Shown: positions 50,992-60,805 of the stretch, one piece after another | How the letters are laid out: each line of letters opens with the position of its first letter | How positions within the stretch are numbered: position 1 is the stretch's first letter | DNA from: Thermohalobaculum sp965263335 | Lineage (GTDB): Bacteria; Pseudomonadota; Alphaproteobacteria; Rhodobacterales; Rhodobacteraceae | Length of the DNA: 64,000 bases | NCBI GenBank assembly: GCA_965263335.1 | Contig: CBDHHE010000001.1 | Span: 3,596,001-3,660,000, forward strand | Reading direction: 5' to 3' | Translations under genes and position numbers: made by a program | Notes under the pieces: generated by a model | What the model was told of the DNA's origin: nothing | Databases searched by the model: none | What the model saw: only the letters and a program-made list of their open reading frames with translations

Positions 50992-51810
50992 ATGAGATTG
51001 GTTGCTCTTCTCGTTCTGGTTCTCGGTGTCGCCCTGGCGGGCGGCGCCATCTTCTTCGCCTCCGAGCACTATCGCAAGCTCGAGGCATCCCTGGCCAACC
51101 GGACAGGTGACATGGAGATCGTAAAGGTGCTCGCGGCGATGACGCCCCTGCACTACGGCGATAAGATTGACCGCGAGTCTTCCGAGCAGGCGATCCAGTG
51201 GGTCGACTGGCCGAGTCATGCGCTTCCTGAAGGTGTTTTCACGGACGTGCAGGAGCTCTTGGGTGAAGACTATGCGCAGATACGCATCGTGACCCGTGCC
51301 ATTGAGCCCGGCGAACTCATTCTGAAAACCAAGGTGACTGGCTTTGGCGATGAATCCCGTGTCTCGATGCGGGTTGCCAAGGGCAAGCGTGCCTTCTCGA
51401 TCAAGATCGACGCGGTCAGCGGCGTTGCAGGTCTGGTCGGGCCGGGTGATCGCGTGGACATTATCCTGACTCGCACGATCGAGGACCAGTTGTTCTCGAG
51501 CGTCGTGTTGCAGGATGTCCTGGTCATCGCAATGGATCAGACCGCCAGCACCGAGCGGTCCATCGCCAAGGTCGCGCGTACGGCCACGGTCGAGGTGGAC
51601 CCGAACGAGGCACAGAAACTTGCGCTCGCACAGCAGGTTGGCAAACTCTCCATGTCGTTGCGCGGCGTGGGTGAGGCGACAACCAGCGAACTCGAGCCCG
51701 TCAGTATCCATGACTTGCCGGATCAACCGGAAACACAAGAGTACGTCGATACATCGAAAAGCGTCAGGGTCCGGAAGGGCGTGGACGTGCAGGACGTACA
51801 AGTCGAGTAG
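50992..51810 (+). CDS. cpaB: Flp pilus assembly protein CpaB (RcpC)
   Basis: Protein of 272 residues with an N-terminal membrane anchor (LVALLVLVLGVALAGGAIFF) and the SAF-like domain of CpaB: DWPSHALPEG, ITRAIEPGELILKTKVTG-like segment and GVAGLVGPGDRVDIILTR. Located 62 bases after the pilin. It acts in the periplasm with the secretin. Confidence 0.9.
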   Translation: MRLVALLVLVLGVALAGGAIFFASEHYRKLEASLANRTGDMEIVKVLAAMTPLHYGDKIDRESSEQAIQWVDWPSHALPEGVFTDVQELLGEDYAQIRIVTRAIEPGELILKTKVTGFGDESRVSMRVAKGKRAFSIKIDAVSGVAGLVGPGDRVDIILTRTIEDQLFSSVVLQDVLVIAMDQTASTERSIAKVARTATVEVDPNEAQKLALAQQVGKLSMSLRGVGEATTSELEPVSIHDLPDQPETQEYVDTSKSVRVRKGVDVQDVQVE

Positions 51811-51945
51811 TCGCGTCTAAACCGATTCTTCACCATTACCGTAGAGTTTGCGTGCAACAACTTTAACAGGTTGTTCGGTTGTCTATCAGCGGCGCCCGTA
51901 ATGGGTGAACTGCGCCAACAGAGCGCAATCTATGAGGACGGTATC

Positions 51946-53370
51946 ATGACAAGCAGATTCCCTGCGGCTCTCGCGATCGTGCTGCTATGTGCAGCGGCGA
52001 TGTTGCCATCGGAGGCGGCGTCACAGTCGGTACTGAAAGTCGCGCGCGGGCTCCAGTCCAACAACATCTCGGTTTTCGTGAACCGTGCTGTGGTGCTCGA
52101 AAGCAACCAGCGCTTCACCGAGGTATCGGTCGCCCAGCCTGAGATTGCCGACGTCTCGCCGCTCTCAGACCGCTCGATTTACATTTTCGGACGCACGCGC
52201 GGTACGACAACGCTGACCCTTCTCGGCGAAAACGGCACGCTGATCACCAACGTCACGATCCAGGTCCAGCCCGATCTGAATGAACTGAAGGAGCGCCTGC
52301 GCGCTCTGTTGCCACGTGAACCGATCGAAGTCCGCGGCGCCGGTGGCAGCATCGTGCTGTCAGGTGTTGTTTCCGGCAAGGCCAAGATCGACCGGGCAAT
52401 TGCCCTGGCGCGTGCCTATGGCGGCGATGCGGTGACAAACATGATGTCGGTGGGCGGCACTCAGCAGGTTATGCTTAAGGTTAAGATCGCCGAGATGAGC
52501 CGCAACTCCGGGAAGGCGCTTGGTGTCAGCACGGCCCTCTTCCGCAATGCCGGCAACAGCGTTCGCCCGTTCACACAAACCGGCCAGAGCATTGGCAACA
52601 ACCTCGATGGCGGCGACACCGTTTTCGAGAACCTGCTTGGCGCTGCGAGCCCTCTTTCCGCTTTTGGCACCTTCGGCGCGCTGTTCTCGTTCGCTGACGG
52701 TTTCCTCCTCGACTTGCAGATCGATGCTCTAGAGGAGAAGGGGTTTGCCCGGACCCTTGCAGAGCCGAACCTTGTTGCTCTGTCAGGCACGGAAGCCACT
52801 TTCCTCGCCGGGGGTGAGGTGCCGATCCCGACCGTTGAGGAAGACGGTGAAATTGAGATCACCTTCAAACCTGTTGGTGTCGCACTGAACTTCCGTCCGA
52901 GTGTTTTGGACGATGATCTGATCAACATTGCGCTGTCGGCCGAAGTCTCGGAGATCGATGCAACGCTTGGCATCAACACGGGGGGCATCGAGATTCCGGG
53001 CTTCATTGTGCGCCGCGCCAATTCGACGGTCGAGTTGCGGGACGGTCAGAGTTTTGCGATCGCGGGCTTGCTGAACGAGACCTTCGCGGACACGATCGCC
53101 CAAGTGCCGTGGATCGGAGACGTGCCAATTCTCGGCACGCTCTTCCGCTCTACCGACTATCAACGCAATCAATCTGAGTTGGTTATTATCGTCACCGCAC
53201 ACCTCGTGACGCCTGTCGATGATGGAGACTCGCTCTCGTTGCCCACAGATCGAGTGCGCATCCCCAATGAACGTGAACTGTTCCTGCTAGGCCGCACCAC
53301 TGCGCCCGCTGTTTTCGACGGAGCGTCGGGACAGGGTTTCGACGGTGCCTTCGGCTATGTCGTGGAGTGA
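51946..53370 (+). CDS. cpaC: Tad secretin CpaC (RcpA)
   Basis: Outer-membrane secretin of 474 residues. ATG 51946 is chosen because the signal peptide SRFPAALAIVLLCAAAMLPSEAASQ begins there; the frame is open 25 codons upstream. N-terminal domain with FVNRAVVLESNQRFTEVSVAQPEIADVSPLSDRSIYIFGRTRG in parts, a BON-like segment (about 105-165, GSIVLSGVVSGKAKIDRAIALA), and the secretin core ARTLAEPNLVALSGTEATFLAGGEVPIP and VPWIGDVPILGTLFRS. It forms the pilus exit pore. Confidence 0.94.
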   Translation: MTSRFPAALAIVLLCAAAMLPSEAASQSVLKVARGLQSNNISVFVNRAVVLESNQRFTEVSVAQPEIADVSPLSDRSIYIFGRTRGTTTLTLLGENGTLITNVTIQVQPDLNELKERLRALLPREPIEVRGAGGSIVLSGVVSGKAKIDRAIALARAYGGDAVTNMMSVGGTQQVMLKVKIAEMSRNSGKALGVSTALFRNAGNSVRPFTQTGQSIGNNLDGGDTVFENLLGAASPLSAFGTFGALFSFADGFLLDLQIDALEEKGFARTLAEPNLVALSGTEATFLAGGEVPIPTVEEDGEIEITFKPVGVALNFRPSVLDDDLINIALSAEVSEIDATLGINTGGIEIPGFIVRRANSTVELRDGQSFAIAGLLNETFADTIAQVPWIGDVPILGTLFRSTDYQRNQSELVIIVTAHLVTPVDDGDSLSLPTDRVRIPNERELFLLGRTTAPAVFDGASGQGFDGAFGYVVE

Positions 53371-53374
53371 GGAA

Positions 53375-54010
53375 ATGACCATGAAATCAGTTTACATCCT
53401 CGCGCTTGCAGGGATCACTGCAGTGGCGGGCTGCGCCGGTGGGCCGGTTGGCATTGATGCGACATCGCAGGAGTATGGTGTTGCAGGTCGCTCGGCGGAA
53501 CTTCGCCAGATCGCGTATGGACAAAGCGAAGAGCGCTTGCGTGATCTTTCGCGGGACTTCAAGGCAAACGTGAAGGACACAGTTACCTTCGCCTTCAACA
53601 GCGCAGCACTGGATGCGAGCGCAAGACAAGCACTCGACGGCCAGGCTGAATGGCTAAAGAAGCACCCAACTGTGCGGATGACTCTCGTCGGCCACACCGA
53701 CTTGGTTGGCAGCGAACGTTACAATCAACGGCTTGGTCTTCGCAGGGCACGCACAGCGCTCAACTATCTTGTGCGCAAGGGAGTTTCGCGCAAGCGGCTG
53801 CTGGCTGTTGAATCTCGCGGCGAAAGGGAGCCCGTGGTGCAGACAGAGGATCGCGAGCGTCGGAACCGGCGTTCGATCACCTTTGTGTCCGGCTTTGGTC
53901 CTGGCTATGTCGGTACAGGCCTCGACGGTGAGTATTCTGCACTTGTGTTCGACCGCTACCAGGCTGGCTCGATCGGGGTCGAGGACGCGTCATCGGATAC
54001 GGTGAACTAA
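53375..54010 (+). CDS. OmpA-family lipoprotein in the Tad locus (CpaD position)
   Basis: Lipoprotein of 211 residues; lipobox TAVAGC near residue 20 (counting from ATG 53375; ATG 53381 is an alternative). The C-terminal OmpA domain (about 75-180) has VTFAFNSAALD, GHTDLVGSERYNQRLGLRRARTALNYL and RRNRRSITF. In other Tad loci a CpaD/RcpB lipoprotein sits between CpaC and CpaE; here this protein holds that place and may anchor the secretin to peptidoglycan. A tail of about 30 residues follows. Confidence 0.88.
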   Translation: MTMKSVYILALAGITAVAGCAGGPVGIDATSQEYGVAGRSAELRQIAYGQSEERLRDLSRDFKANVKDTVTFAFNSAALDASARQALDGQAEWLKKHPTVRMTLVGHTDLVGSERYNQRLGLRRARTALNYLVRKGVSRKRLLAVESRGEREPVVQTEDRERRNRRSITFVSGFGPGYVGTGLDGEYSALVFDRYQAGSIGVEDASSDTVN

Positions 54011-54546
54011 TAGCCGGTCGTGGCAAGCCGAGCCGGAGATCGTGCTCCGGAGATGGCTGCTAGAACGTTCCAAAAGCCCGCACCGGCAATCTGCCCGGTG
54101 CGGGCATGCTCAGTTGAAGGCGGATCGAAAGCTAAATGGGACGAAAGCCCCTAGGTGTTCTGTTCGCAAGCCGTGAAGCAAAGGCGAGACAGCGAAACAT
54201 TTGGTGTCCCCAGATCTGGCAAGACAATTGCGGCGATGCAAAATGGTAACAAAAACAACTACCTGCACAATAAAGAAGTACGTTCTGGGGAGCGACCAAA
54301 TTCTGGCCATCTCCCGTCACAGTACCGCTGCAATTCGCATCAATGTTTAGTCACTCGGATGGGGCGCTTCTCCGCAAAAGGCAGCTTGACAGGCCCTGAT
54401 GCTCGGAGCTTCGGCACTTTGCCGCCCCGCGTTGTTAACGGGTTTAGAAATGGTTGGCTTCAAAATGAGCATCCAACGCAGCGTAGCCGTAGAATCGGGA
54501 CAGTCCGTGCCCAGGCCTCGCATGCCGGTTGAGTGGGGTTGAGACG
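54011..54546. other. 536-base non-coding gap inside the Tad locus
   Basis: No convincing gene in either direction. It starts with two GC hairpins: CCGGAG/CTCCGG at 54032-54049 and the stronger one at 54076-54105. The middle is AT-richer (around 54180-54300) and could hold a promoter for cpaE and the following genes. Small open frames here have no family features or ribosome-binding sites. Confidence 0.6.
54076..54105. terminator. Hairpin after the OmpA lipoprotein gene
   Basis: Perfect 11-base stem GCCCGCACCGG (54076-54086) with CCGGTGCGGGC (54095-54105), 8-base loop, 65 bases after the stop. Four A bases precede it, so the minus-strand copy would carry a T-run, while the plus-strand side has none. 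Confidence 0.6.
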
Positions 54547-55797
54547 ATGGCATTGTCCTTCAGGCGCGAGATGGGAACCACGCCACCGGAAGCTCTCGTC
54601 TTTGCGAACGGGTTTGCTGATCTTGAAGCCCTAACCGAAGATTTAGACATCGAGTTTGGCGCAGAACAATGGAACGAGATCGAACCGAACGAAATCGATC
54701 AAGCGCTATTAGATGTCCATGGTGAGACGGCATTTGCAATATTTGCGATCAGCGACGATGAGGAAAGCTCCGTCGAGAGCACCGCTGGTCACATAAAGAA
54801 GGCCCGTGAGGCGGGGCTAACTGTTCTTCTGATCGTTGGTGAGATTTCTTCTCGCGCGATGCACCGGCTGATCCGCGAGGGTGTCGCGGAGTTCATGCCC
54901 TACCCCGAGCCGATGGGCGCCTTGCCTGATGCGATCAATCGCCTCCGCCTGGCGCGTTCTACAAATGCTGGGCAATCATTCGGGCTGGGCGGAAACTTGC
55001 CGTCACGACGGGGACGCGTGATTGCCGCCTATGGAGTAGCTGGAGGCGTGGGGGCAAGCACTTTCATTGTCAACATGTCCTGGGAGCTTGCCCAGCTTGT
55101 ACGCAAGCAAGGCAGAAAAGTTGCCTTGCTTGACTTCAATTTTCAGTATGGATCCGTTGCGACCTATCTGGACGTTCCCCGTCGCGAAGCGGTCTATGAG
55201 CTGGTCTCCGAAGCAAGCACACTTGATGCGACGGGCCTCACACAAGCGCTGAGTACATTCCAAGATCGACTGCATGTTCTGACAGCACCGCGAGACGCTT
55301 TGCCGCTCGATATCGTTTCACCCAGTGATGTCAGCGCCATCATTGATCTCGCACGAGAGACCTTCGACTACGTGTTGATCGATATGCCTCAAGCGCTCAT
55401 GAATTGGTCCGAACAGGTGTACGCTGCATCTGACGACTTCTTCGCCTTGATGGAGATCGACATGCGCTCGGCGCAGAACATGTTCCGATTTCTTCGCACG
55501 CTCAAAGCCGAAGATATGGACCTGACCAAGGTCGCTGTCATTCTCAATCGCGCGCCCGGCATTACCGATCTGTCTGGAAAATCTCGGGTCAAACGGGTGT
55601 CCGAAAGCCTGGGCGTTGAGTTCGCGGGGCTTCTGCCTGACGGCGGACGCCAGGTTGCGAACGCTTGCGATCAGGGAGTGCCTCTGTCGGAATCTGCGCG
55701 TTCGAGCGCACTGCGCAAGGAAATTACCCGCCTCGCGCAGAAAGTGCTCGACAAGGAAACGGCCGAAAGCGGCAAAGACGCCAAGGCAGCTGAGTAA
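54547..55797 (+). CDS. cpaE: Pilus assembly protein CpaE (TadZ), ParA/MinD-like with atypical P-loop
   Basis: Protein of 416 residues. An N-terminal receiver-like domain (about 15-135) has VLLIVGEISSRAMHRLIREGVAEFMPYP. The ATPase domain starts at GRVIAAYGVAGGVGASTFIVNMSWEL, where the deviant Walker A lacks the lysine found in ParA/MinD; IDMPQALMNWSEQVYAASD and LNRAPG follow. Such changes are known in TadZ proteins. It places the pilus machine at the pole or membrane. ATG 54547. Confidence 0.9.
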   Translation: MALSFRREMGTTPPEALVFANGFADLEALTEDLDIEFGAEQWNEIEPNEIDQALLDVHGETAFAIFAISDDEESSVESTAGHIKKAREAGLTVLLIVGEISSRAMHRLIREGVAEFMPYPEPMGALPDAINRLRLARSTNAGQSFGLGGNLPSRRGRVIAAYGVAGGVGASTFIVNMSWELAQLVRKQGRKVALLDFNFQYGSVATYLDVPRREAVYELVSEASTLDATGLTQALSTFQDRLHVLTAPRDALPLDIVSPSDVSAIIDLARETFDYVLIDMPQALMNWSEQVYAASDDFFALMEIDMRSAQNMFRFLRTLKAEDMDLTKVAVILNRAPGITDLSGKSRVKRVSESLGVEFAGLLPDGGRQVANACDQGVPLSESARSSALRKEITRLAQKVLDKETAESGKDAKAAE

Positions 55798-55821
55798 ACC
55801 CAGCATCGGAGGAGCGCGGAT

Positions 55822-57306
55822 ATGTTCCGGCGCATGAAACAACCTAACCACCCGCAAGGGTCTGACAGCTCCGAAGCCGAGGGGGCTGCAGCTCGTGGCA
55901 GTCTTCCGGCAGGCGCGACGATGGAGTCTGAGCGTCGACCGCAGGCGCAAGAGGCAGAAAAGTCTTCGATGCTCACCCGCTTTGCACAGGAAGCGCAGCG
56001 GGTTGTGCTCACACCGGAGCAGGAGAACGAGGCCAAACGCCGGCGCCGCCTCCTGAACCTGCGCGTTGACCTGCACAAGCGGTTGCTTGAAGAGTTGAAT
56101 CTTGCGGCGATCGAAAAGGTCACCGAGTCGGAACTGCGCGGCGAGATATCGGCGATCGTGCGCGAACAGATGTCCGGCAGTGACTTCGTGCTATCGCGCA
56201 GCGAGATCGAGCAGTTGTGCGAAGAACTGGTCGACGAGGTCACTGGCCTCGGGCCGCTTGAGCCGCTCCTCAAGGACCCGACAGTGAACGACATTCTCGT
56301 GAACACCTTCGAGCAGTGCTACGTCGAACGTGGCGGCAAGCTCGTGCGCACCGATGTCCAGTTCAAGGACAACGATCATCTGATGCGCATCATCAACAAG
56401 ATCGTGTCTGCCGTCGGTCGTCGCGTCGATGAGAGCCAGCCCTGGGTCGATGCGCGCCTGGCCGATGGCAGCCGTGTCAACGCACTCGTGCCGCCTTGCG
56501 CAGTCGACGGACCGCTTCTCTCAATTCGCAAATTCTCGAAGATTCCGTTTACCATTGACAAGCTTATCGGCGGAGGGGCGTTCTCGGAGGAAATGGCGCT
56601 GTATCTCCACGCGGGGGTGCGCTGCCGACTGAACGTGCTGGTCTCCGGCGGTACCGGTTCTGGTAAGACCACCACCCTCAACGCATTGTCGAGCTTCATT
56701 GCAGATCACGACCGTATCGTGACCATCGAGGATACGGCGGAACTGCAGCTCCAGCAGGAGCATGTGGGCAGGATGGAAAGCCGTCCGGCGAACATCGAGG
56801 GTACCGGGGCTGTCACCCCACGAGATCTTCTGAAGAACGCCCTGAGGATGCGCCCGGACCGGATCATTGTCGGTGAGACCCGCGGCGAGGAAGTCATCGA
56901 CATGCTGCAGGCCATGAATACCGGCCACGAGGGGTCGATGACAACGCTCCACGCCAACACGCCGCGAGACGCGCTTTCGCGGCTCGAGAACATGGTTGGG
57001 ATGTCGGGCGTCGAGCTGCCGCTGAAGGCACTGAGGACGAACATTGCATCCGCGGTCCATCTCATTGTGCAGGTCAACAGGATGACCGATGGCAAGCGAC
57101 GGATGACCTCGATCTCCGAGATCGTCGGCATGGAGGGTGAAATCATCACGATGCAGGAAGTCTTCAAGTTTGAACGCACCGGCACGGATGAGAATGGCAA
57201 CATTCGCGGTCGCTACACCGCGACGGGGATCCGTTCGAAATTCGCCGACCGATTCAAACAGTGGGGGTATGAGCTTCCCGCTAGCTTGTTCCGTCCGGAT
57301 ATGTGA
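55822..57306 (+). CDS. cpaF: Tad pilus secretion ATPase CpaF (TadA)
   Basis: Type II/IV secretion ATPase of 494 residues. Walker A GGTGSGKTTTLNAL, Walker B RIIVGETRGEE, the Asp box ITIEDTAELQL-like, His box MTTLHANTPRDALSRLENM. N-terminal disordered part (1-60), then DLHKRLLEELNLA, and the GLGPLEPLLKDPTVNDILVN segment standard in CpaF. Hexameric motor for pilus assembly. Lies 24 bases after cpaE. Confidence 0.96.
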   Translation: MFRRMKQPNHPQGSDSSEAEGAAARGSLPAGATMESERRPQAQEAEKSSMLTRFAQEAQRVVLTPEQENEAKRRRRLLNLRVDLHKRLLEELNLAAIEKVTESELRGEISAIVREQMSGSDFVLSRSEIEQLCEELVDEVTGLGPLEPLLKDPTVNDILVNTFEQCYVERGGKLVRTDVQFKDNDHLMRIINKIVSAVGRRVDESQPWVDARLADGSRVNALVPPCAVDGPLLSIRKFSKIPFTIDKLIGGGAFSEEMALYLHAGVRCRLNVLVSGGTGSGKTTTLNALSSFIADHDRIVTIEDTAELQLQQEHVGRMESRPANIEGTGAVTPRDLLKNALRMRPDRIIVGETRGEEVIDMLQAMNTGHEGSMTTLHANTPRDALSRLENMVGMSGVELPLKALRTNIASAVHLIVQVNRMTDGKRRMTSISEIVGMEGEIITMQEVFKFERTGTDENGNIRGRYTATGIRSKFADRFKQWGYELPASLFRPDM

Positions 57307-57341
57307 ATCTGACACGACGGATGTGGGGAGTTTTCTAGATC

Positions 57342-58304
57342 ATGCTGTTTCAGCCGGTCATCTATGCGCTGATCTTCATCGGTGTCCTCCTGATGGTGGA
57401 GGGCCTGTACCTCGTCGCTTTCGGCAAGACGCTGCGTCGCGAGAAGAAGGTCAACCGCCGGCTGTCGTTGCTGCAGGAAGGCCGCGACACCGAAGAGGTG
57501 CTGTCGATCCTTCGGCAGGAACGCGAAACACACGAACGCACGCGACGTGTGCCCGTCATCGGCGTTCTCGCCGAGCAGGCACGCCATGCCAACATCTCGA
57601 TCACACCAGTCGGCATCGTCGTGGCGGTCATGGTAACGATCCTGATAACCTTTGTGATGCTGACCCTCTTTACCAGCGCCGCATTGCCGTTGCGCATTGT
57701 TGTTTCCTTGGCGATCGGATACGGCGGCCTCTACCTCTGGCTCCGCAACAAAGCAAAGAAGCGGATCGCCATGTTCGAGGAGCAGTTGCCAGACGCTCTC
57801 GATCTTATGGTACGCAGCCTCCGTGTCGGCCATCCCATCAATGCAGCGATCGGCATCGTGGCGCGTGAGATGCCCGATCCGCTTGGCACCGAGTTTGGGA
57901 TGATCGCGGACGAAGCGACCTACGGCATGAATGTCAATGACGCTCTCGAGCGAATGGCCAAGCGGGTCCCTGTGCCGGATCTGCGTTTCGTTGCGATCGC
58001 GGTGAACATCCAGTCGACCTCAGGCGGCAACCTCGCAGAAATTCTGGACGGTCTGTCGAAAGTGATCCGATCGAGGTTCAAGCTCTTTCGGAAGGTTCGC
58101 GCCATCACTGCCGAGGCCCGCTGGTCTGGCTGGTTCCTTTCGATCTTCCCGGTTGTGGCGCTCCTTCTGGTCCAGCTCGTGCAGCCTGACTACTACGAGA
58201 AAGTGGAGGATCATCCATTGTTCCTGCCGGGAGCAATACTGACGTTTGTCCTGCTGATTGTGAACGTCATCTTCATGCGCATCCTCGTGAACATCAAGGT
58301 CTGA
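57342..58304 (+). CDS. tadB: Tad inner-membrane platform protein TadB
   Basis: Membrane protein of 320 residues with two N-terminal hydrophobic segments, a T2SSF domain (about 155-285, with FEEQLPDALDLMVRSLRVGHPINAAI and NIQSTSGGNLAEILDGLSKVIRSR) and two C-terminal helices. Typical TadB. Followed 3 bases later by tadC. Confidence 0.93.
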   Translation: MLFQPVIYALIFIGVLLMVEGLYLVAFGKTLRREKKVNRRLSLLQEGRDTEEVLSILRQERETHERTRRVPVIGVLAEQARHANISITPVGIVVAVMVTILITFVMLTLFTSAALPLRIVVSLAIGYGGLYLWLRNKAKKRIAMFEEQLPDALDLMVRSLRVGHPINAAIGIVAREMPDPLGTEFGMIADEATYGMNVNDALERMAKRVPVPDLRFVAIAVNIQSTSGGNLAEILDGLSKVIRSRFKLFRKVRAITAEARWSGWFLSIFPVVALLLVQLVQPDYYEKVEDHPLFLPGAILTFVLLIVNVIFMRILVNIKV

Positions 58305-58307
58305 CCA

Positions 58308-59357
58308 ATGGCGGACGAACCGCAAACCGACGGCACGACACCTGCGGAGGTGGGGGAAACAGCGGCTGGTTTCTTGACTGGCTTCTTCAGCCGTCTATGG
58401 GACACGCTGATCGAAACGTTCGGGCCGGCCGGCCCGTACTACGCGATTGCAGCGCTGGGGATGGTTCTGGCTGTGCTCGCGCTTCCGCTTATTCTGAGGC
58501 GCAGCAAAGATCCACTTGAGCGGTTTTCGTTCGGCGATGGGCGGGCCGGCGACGATCTCGTCAATCTTCGCTCAGAGACGGAAGACAACAGCCTGCAATC
58601 GCTGGCAGGTTATCTCGAGCCGAGTGACAGCGAGCAATTCAGCGAAGTCCGCAAACAGCTTCGTGCCGCAGGCTACAACACCTCTTCCGCTGTTCGCGTT
58701 TTTTACTTCGCACGCGCCGCTCTGGGCATCGGATTGCTCGCGTTTGCAATGGTCTTTCTGTTCTTTGTGCCGGAAGAGCCGGACCTGCTGACGGCACTGG
58801 GCGTCTCGGCGGTCTTTGGTCTAGCGGGTTACTTCATTCCGTCATACTGGGTGAAACGGCAGATCGCGAGCCGTAAGGAGCAGATTCAAAACGCTTTCCC
58901 GGATGCGATGGACATGATGCTGGTCTGCATCGAAGGTGGTCAGTCGCTGGATCAGGCAATGGCGCGCGTCGGACAGGAGATGAAGATCTCCGCCGGGCCA
59001 CTGGCCGATGAGTTGCAAGTCGTCAGCCACGAGTTTCGCGCAGGCAAAGACCGCACCACGGTTCTCCGGGACCTTGCCGAACGGTGTGCCGTGAATGACA
59101 TCTCCAGTTTCGTGACGGTTCTGATCCAGTCCTCGACATTTGGCACCTCGATCAGTTCGGCGCTCAGGGTCTATGCCGCCGAAATGCGTGACAAGCGGCT
59201 CATGCGCGCAGAGGAGAAGGCGAACGTCTTGCCGACCAAGCTCACGCTGGGCACCATGATGTTCACCGTCCCACCGCTGATCCTTATTCTGGTTGGGCCA
59301 TCAGTCATCCAGATCATCCGGTCACTTGCAGGTCTTCAGGGTGCTGGCGGCGGATGA
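58308..59357 (+). CDS. tadC: Tad inner-membrane platform protein TadC
   Basis: Membrane protein of 349 residues. T2SSF domain (about 200-330) with QIQNAFPDAMDMMLVCIEGGQSLDQAMARVG and FVTVLIQSSTFGTSISSALRVYAAEMRDKR, and a C-terminal helix. Partner of TadB in the inner-membrane platform. Overlaps the next gene by 4 bases (ATGA). Confidence 0.93.
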   Translation: MADEPQTDGTTPAEVGETAAGFLTGFFSRLWDTLIETFGPAGPYYAIAALGMVLAVLALPLILRRSKDPLERFSFGDGRAGDDLVNLRSETEDNSLQSLAGYLEPSDSEQFSEVRKQLRAAGYNTSSAVRVFYFARAALGIGLLAFAMVFLFFVPEEPDLLTALGVSAVFGLAGYFIPSYWVKRQIASRKEQIQNAFPDAMDMMLVCIEGGQSLDQAMARVGQEMKISAGPLADELQVVSHEFRAGKDRTTVLRDLAERCAVNDISSFVTVLIQSSTFGTSISSALRVYAAEMRDKRLMRAEEKANVLPTKLTLGTMMFTVPPLILILVGPSVIQIIRSLAGLQGAGGG

Positions 59358-59941
59358 CTTCCAATCGAACCAGGAATGTGCTGGCCTCTCTGGCCATTGG
59401 CGCGGCACTCGCGGGTTGCAACAGTGTTGCCGCGCCCGACCTGCAAATTTCGCACCCATCGCCAAAAGCGCTCCCTGAACAGGAAACCAGCTATCTGACG
59501 TTGGGGCGCAACCTTCTGGCCGCCAATCAGCCACAACGAGCGACGCGCGCGTTTCTTCGCTCTCTCAACAACGAGGGGTTGACCGCCGAAGCGCTTACAG
59601 GTGCAGGGGTTGCCGCAGAGCGCCAGGGCCTTTTGAACCAGGCTCGGCACTTCTTCGAACAAGCTCGTGATCAGGCACCAGACTCCGTGATGGTCTACAA
59701 TAATCTCGGCGCTGTGCTTTATCGGATGGGTGAGTATCAGGCCGCACGCAACGCTTTCCGGCGCGCATTTGCGCTGTCGAGCGGCACCAGCACGATTGCA
59801 GAACACAATCTCGGGCTTTCCGAGATGGCGTTGACGCGTATCGACACACTGCCAACAGACTATAATCCATATGCAGTGCGACGCCTGGGCAGTTCCGAGT
59901 ACGAGCTGCCCTCGGCTCAGGAGGCGGGAAACCCGGGCTAA
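59354..59941 (+). CDS. TPR lipoprotein (TadD-like, first of two)
   Basis: Lipoprotein of 195 residues; lipobox ALAGC (Cys22). Tetratricopeptide repeats in tandem: SYLTLGRNLLAANQPQRATRAFLRSL, EALTGAGVAAERQGLLNQARHFFEQA and VMVYNNLGAVLYRMGEYQAARNAFRRA. Overlaps tadC by 4 bases and is followed after 12 bases by a second TPR lipoprotein. TadD-like proteins are needed for secretin assembly. Confidence 0.85.
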   Translation: MTSNRTRNVLASLAIGAALAGCNSVAAPDLQISHPSPKALPEQETSYLTLGRNLLAANQPQRATRAFLRSLNNEGLTAEALTGAGVAAERQGLLNQARHFFEQARDQAPDSVMVYNNLGAVLYRMGEYQAARNAFRRAFALSSGTSTIAEHNLGLSEMALTRIDTLPTDYNPYAVRRLGSSEYELPSAQEAGNPG

Positions 59942-59953
59942 GAGGAGCAGAAC

Positions 59954-60805
59954 ATGGCTCGCACTTTACGAAACTCGATCATGGCCTTCGCGACGTTGAC
60001 GCTGCTTGGGGCGTGCGAAAGCTTGCATGACAAACCCGACCCACTCGCGAAGAACGTGGTCGATGAGGCAAACCTCAGCGATCTGCTGCTGCGCGCGGGA
60101 GATCCGGAAGAAGGTGTGTCGTACTTCCAGCGCGCCTTGGCGAAGGAGCCTGATCGGGCCGATTTCCGGCGAGGGCTGGCCGTTTCTCTGGCGCGTGCCA
60201 AGCGCTACACAGAATCGGCCCGTGTTTTCCAAGAGATGATTGCGCTGGGCCAAGCCGAGCCGGTGGATCGGCTTGAGTATGGCTTCGTCGCCGCCCGCCT
60301 AGAAAAATGGGACGACGTACGCAGTCTGATCGCGGAGGTTCCCGCGGGCGTGAACACTCCGAAGCGCCATCTTCTTACGGCAATGATGGCCGATCACGAT
60401 CAGAACTGGGCTGGAGCAGATGAGGCCTATGCGCGTGCGGAGCAAAATGCCGCGAATCCTGCGGCGGTACTGAACAATTGGGGCGTCTCCAAGATGTCAC
60501 GTGGCGACCTACCGGGTGCGGCGACGACGTTCGAGCGCGCACTTTCTTACAATGCCCGTTTGTTCAACGCCAAAAACAACTTGGCAATCGCGCGGGGACT
60601 GCAAGGCAACTATCAGCTCCCTTTGGTGCCGATGACCGAGAAAGAAAAGGCGATGATCATGAACAATTTGGGTGTCATCGCGCAGAGACAGGGCGAGTTT
60701 AAAGTCGCACGTGGCCTATTCGCCGCGGCCATCGAAACGCACCCTCAGCACTACGGCGCTGCCGCCGACCGTCTTGCAGCGCTAGAGACGAGCGTTGAGA
60801 ATTGA
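59954..60805 (+). CDS. tadD: TPR lipoprotein (TadD-like, second of two)
   Basis: Lipoprotein of 283 residues; lipobox TLLGAC (Cys20). TPR motifs: DLLLRAGDPEEGVSYFQRALAKEP, FRRGLAVSLARAKRYTESARVF, AAVLNNWGVSKMSRGDLPGAATTFERAL, and IMNNLGVIAQRQGEFKVARGLFAAAI. It resembles TadD of other Flp loci more closely in length than the preceding TPR protein. The stop overlaps the peptidase start by one base. Confidence 0.88.
   Translation: MARTLRNSIMAFATLTLLGACESLHDKPDPLAKNVVDEANLSDLLLRAGDPEEGVSYFQRALAKEPDRADFRRGLAVSLARAKRYTESARVFQEMIALGQAEPVDRLEYGFVAARLEKWDDVRSLIAEVPAGVNTPKRHLLTAMMADHDQNWAGADEAYARAEQNAANPAAVLNNWGVSKMSRGDLPGAATTFERALSYNARLFNAKNNLAIARGLQGNYQLPLVPMTEKEKAMIMNNLGVIAQRQGEFKVARGLFAAAIETHPQHYGAAADRLAALETSVEN

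Noticed and set aside
57137..57868. Plus-strand open frame overlapping cpaF and tadB
   Set aside because: Out of frame with both genes, low-complexity Arg/His-rich product.
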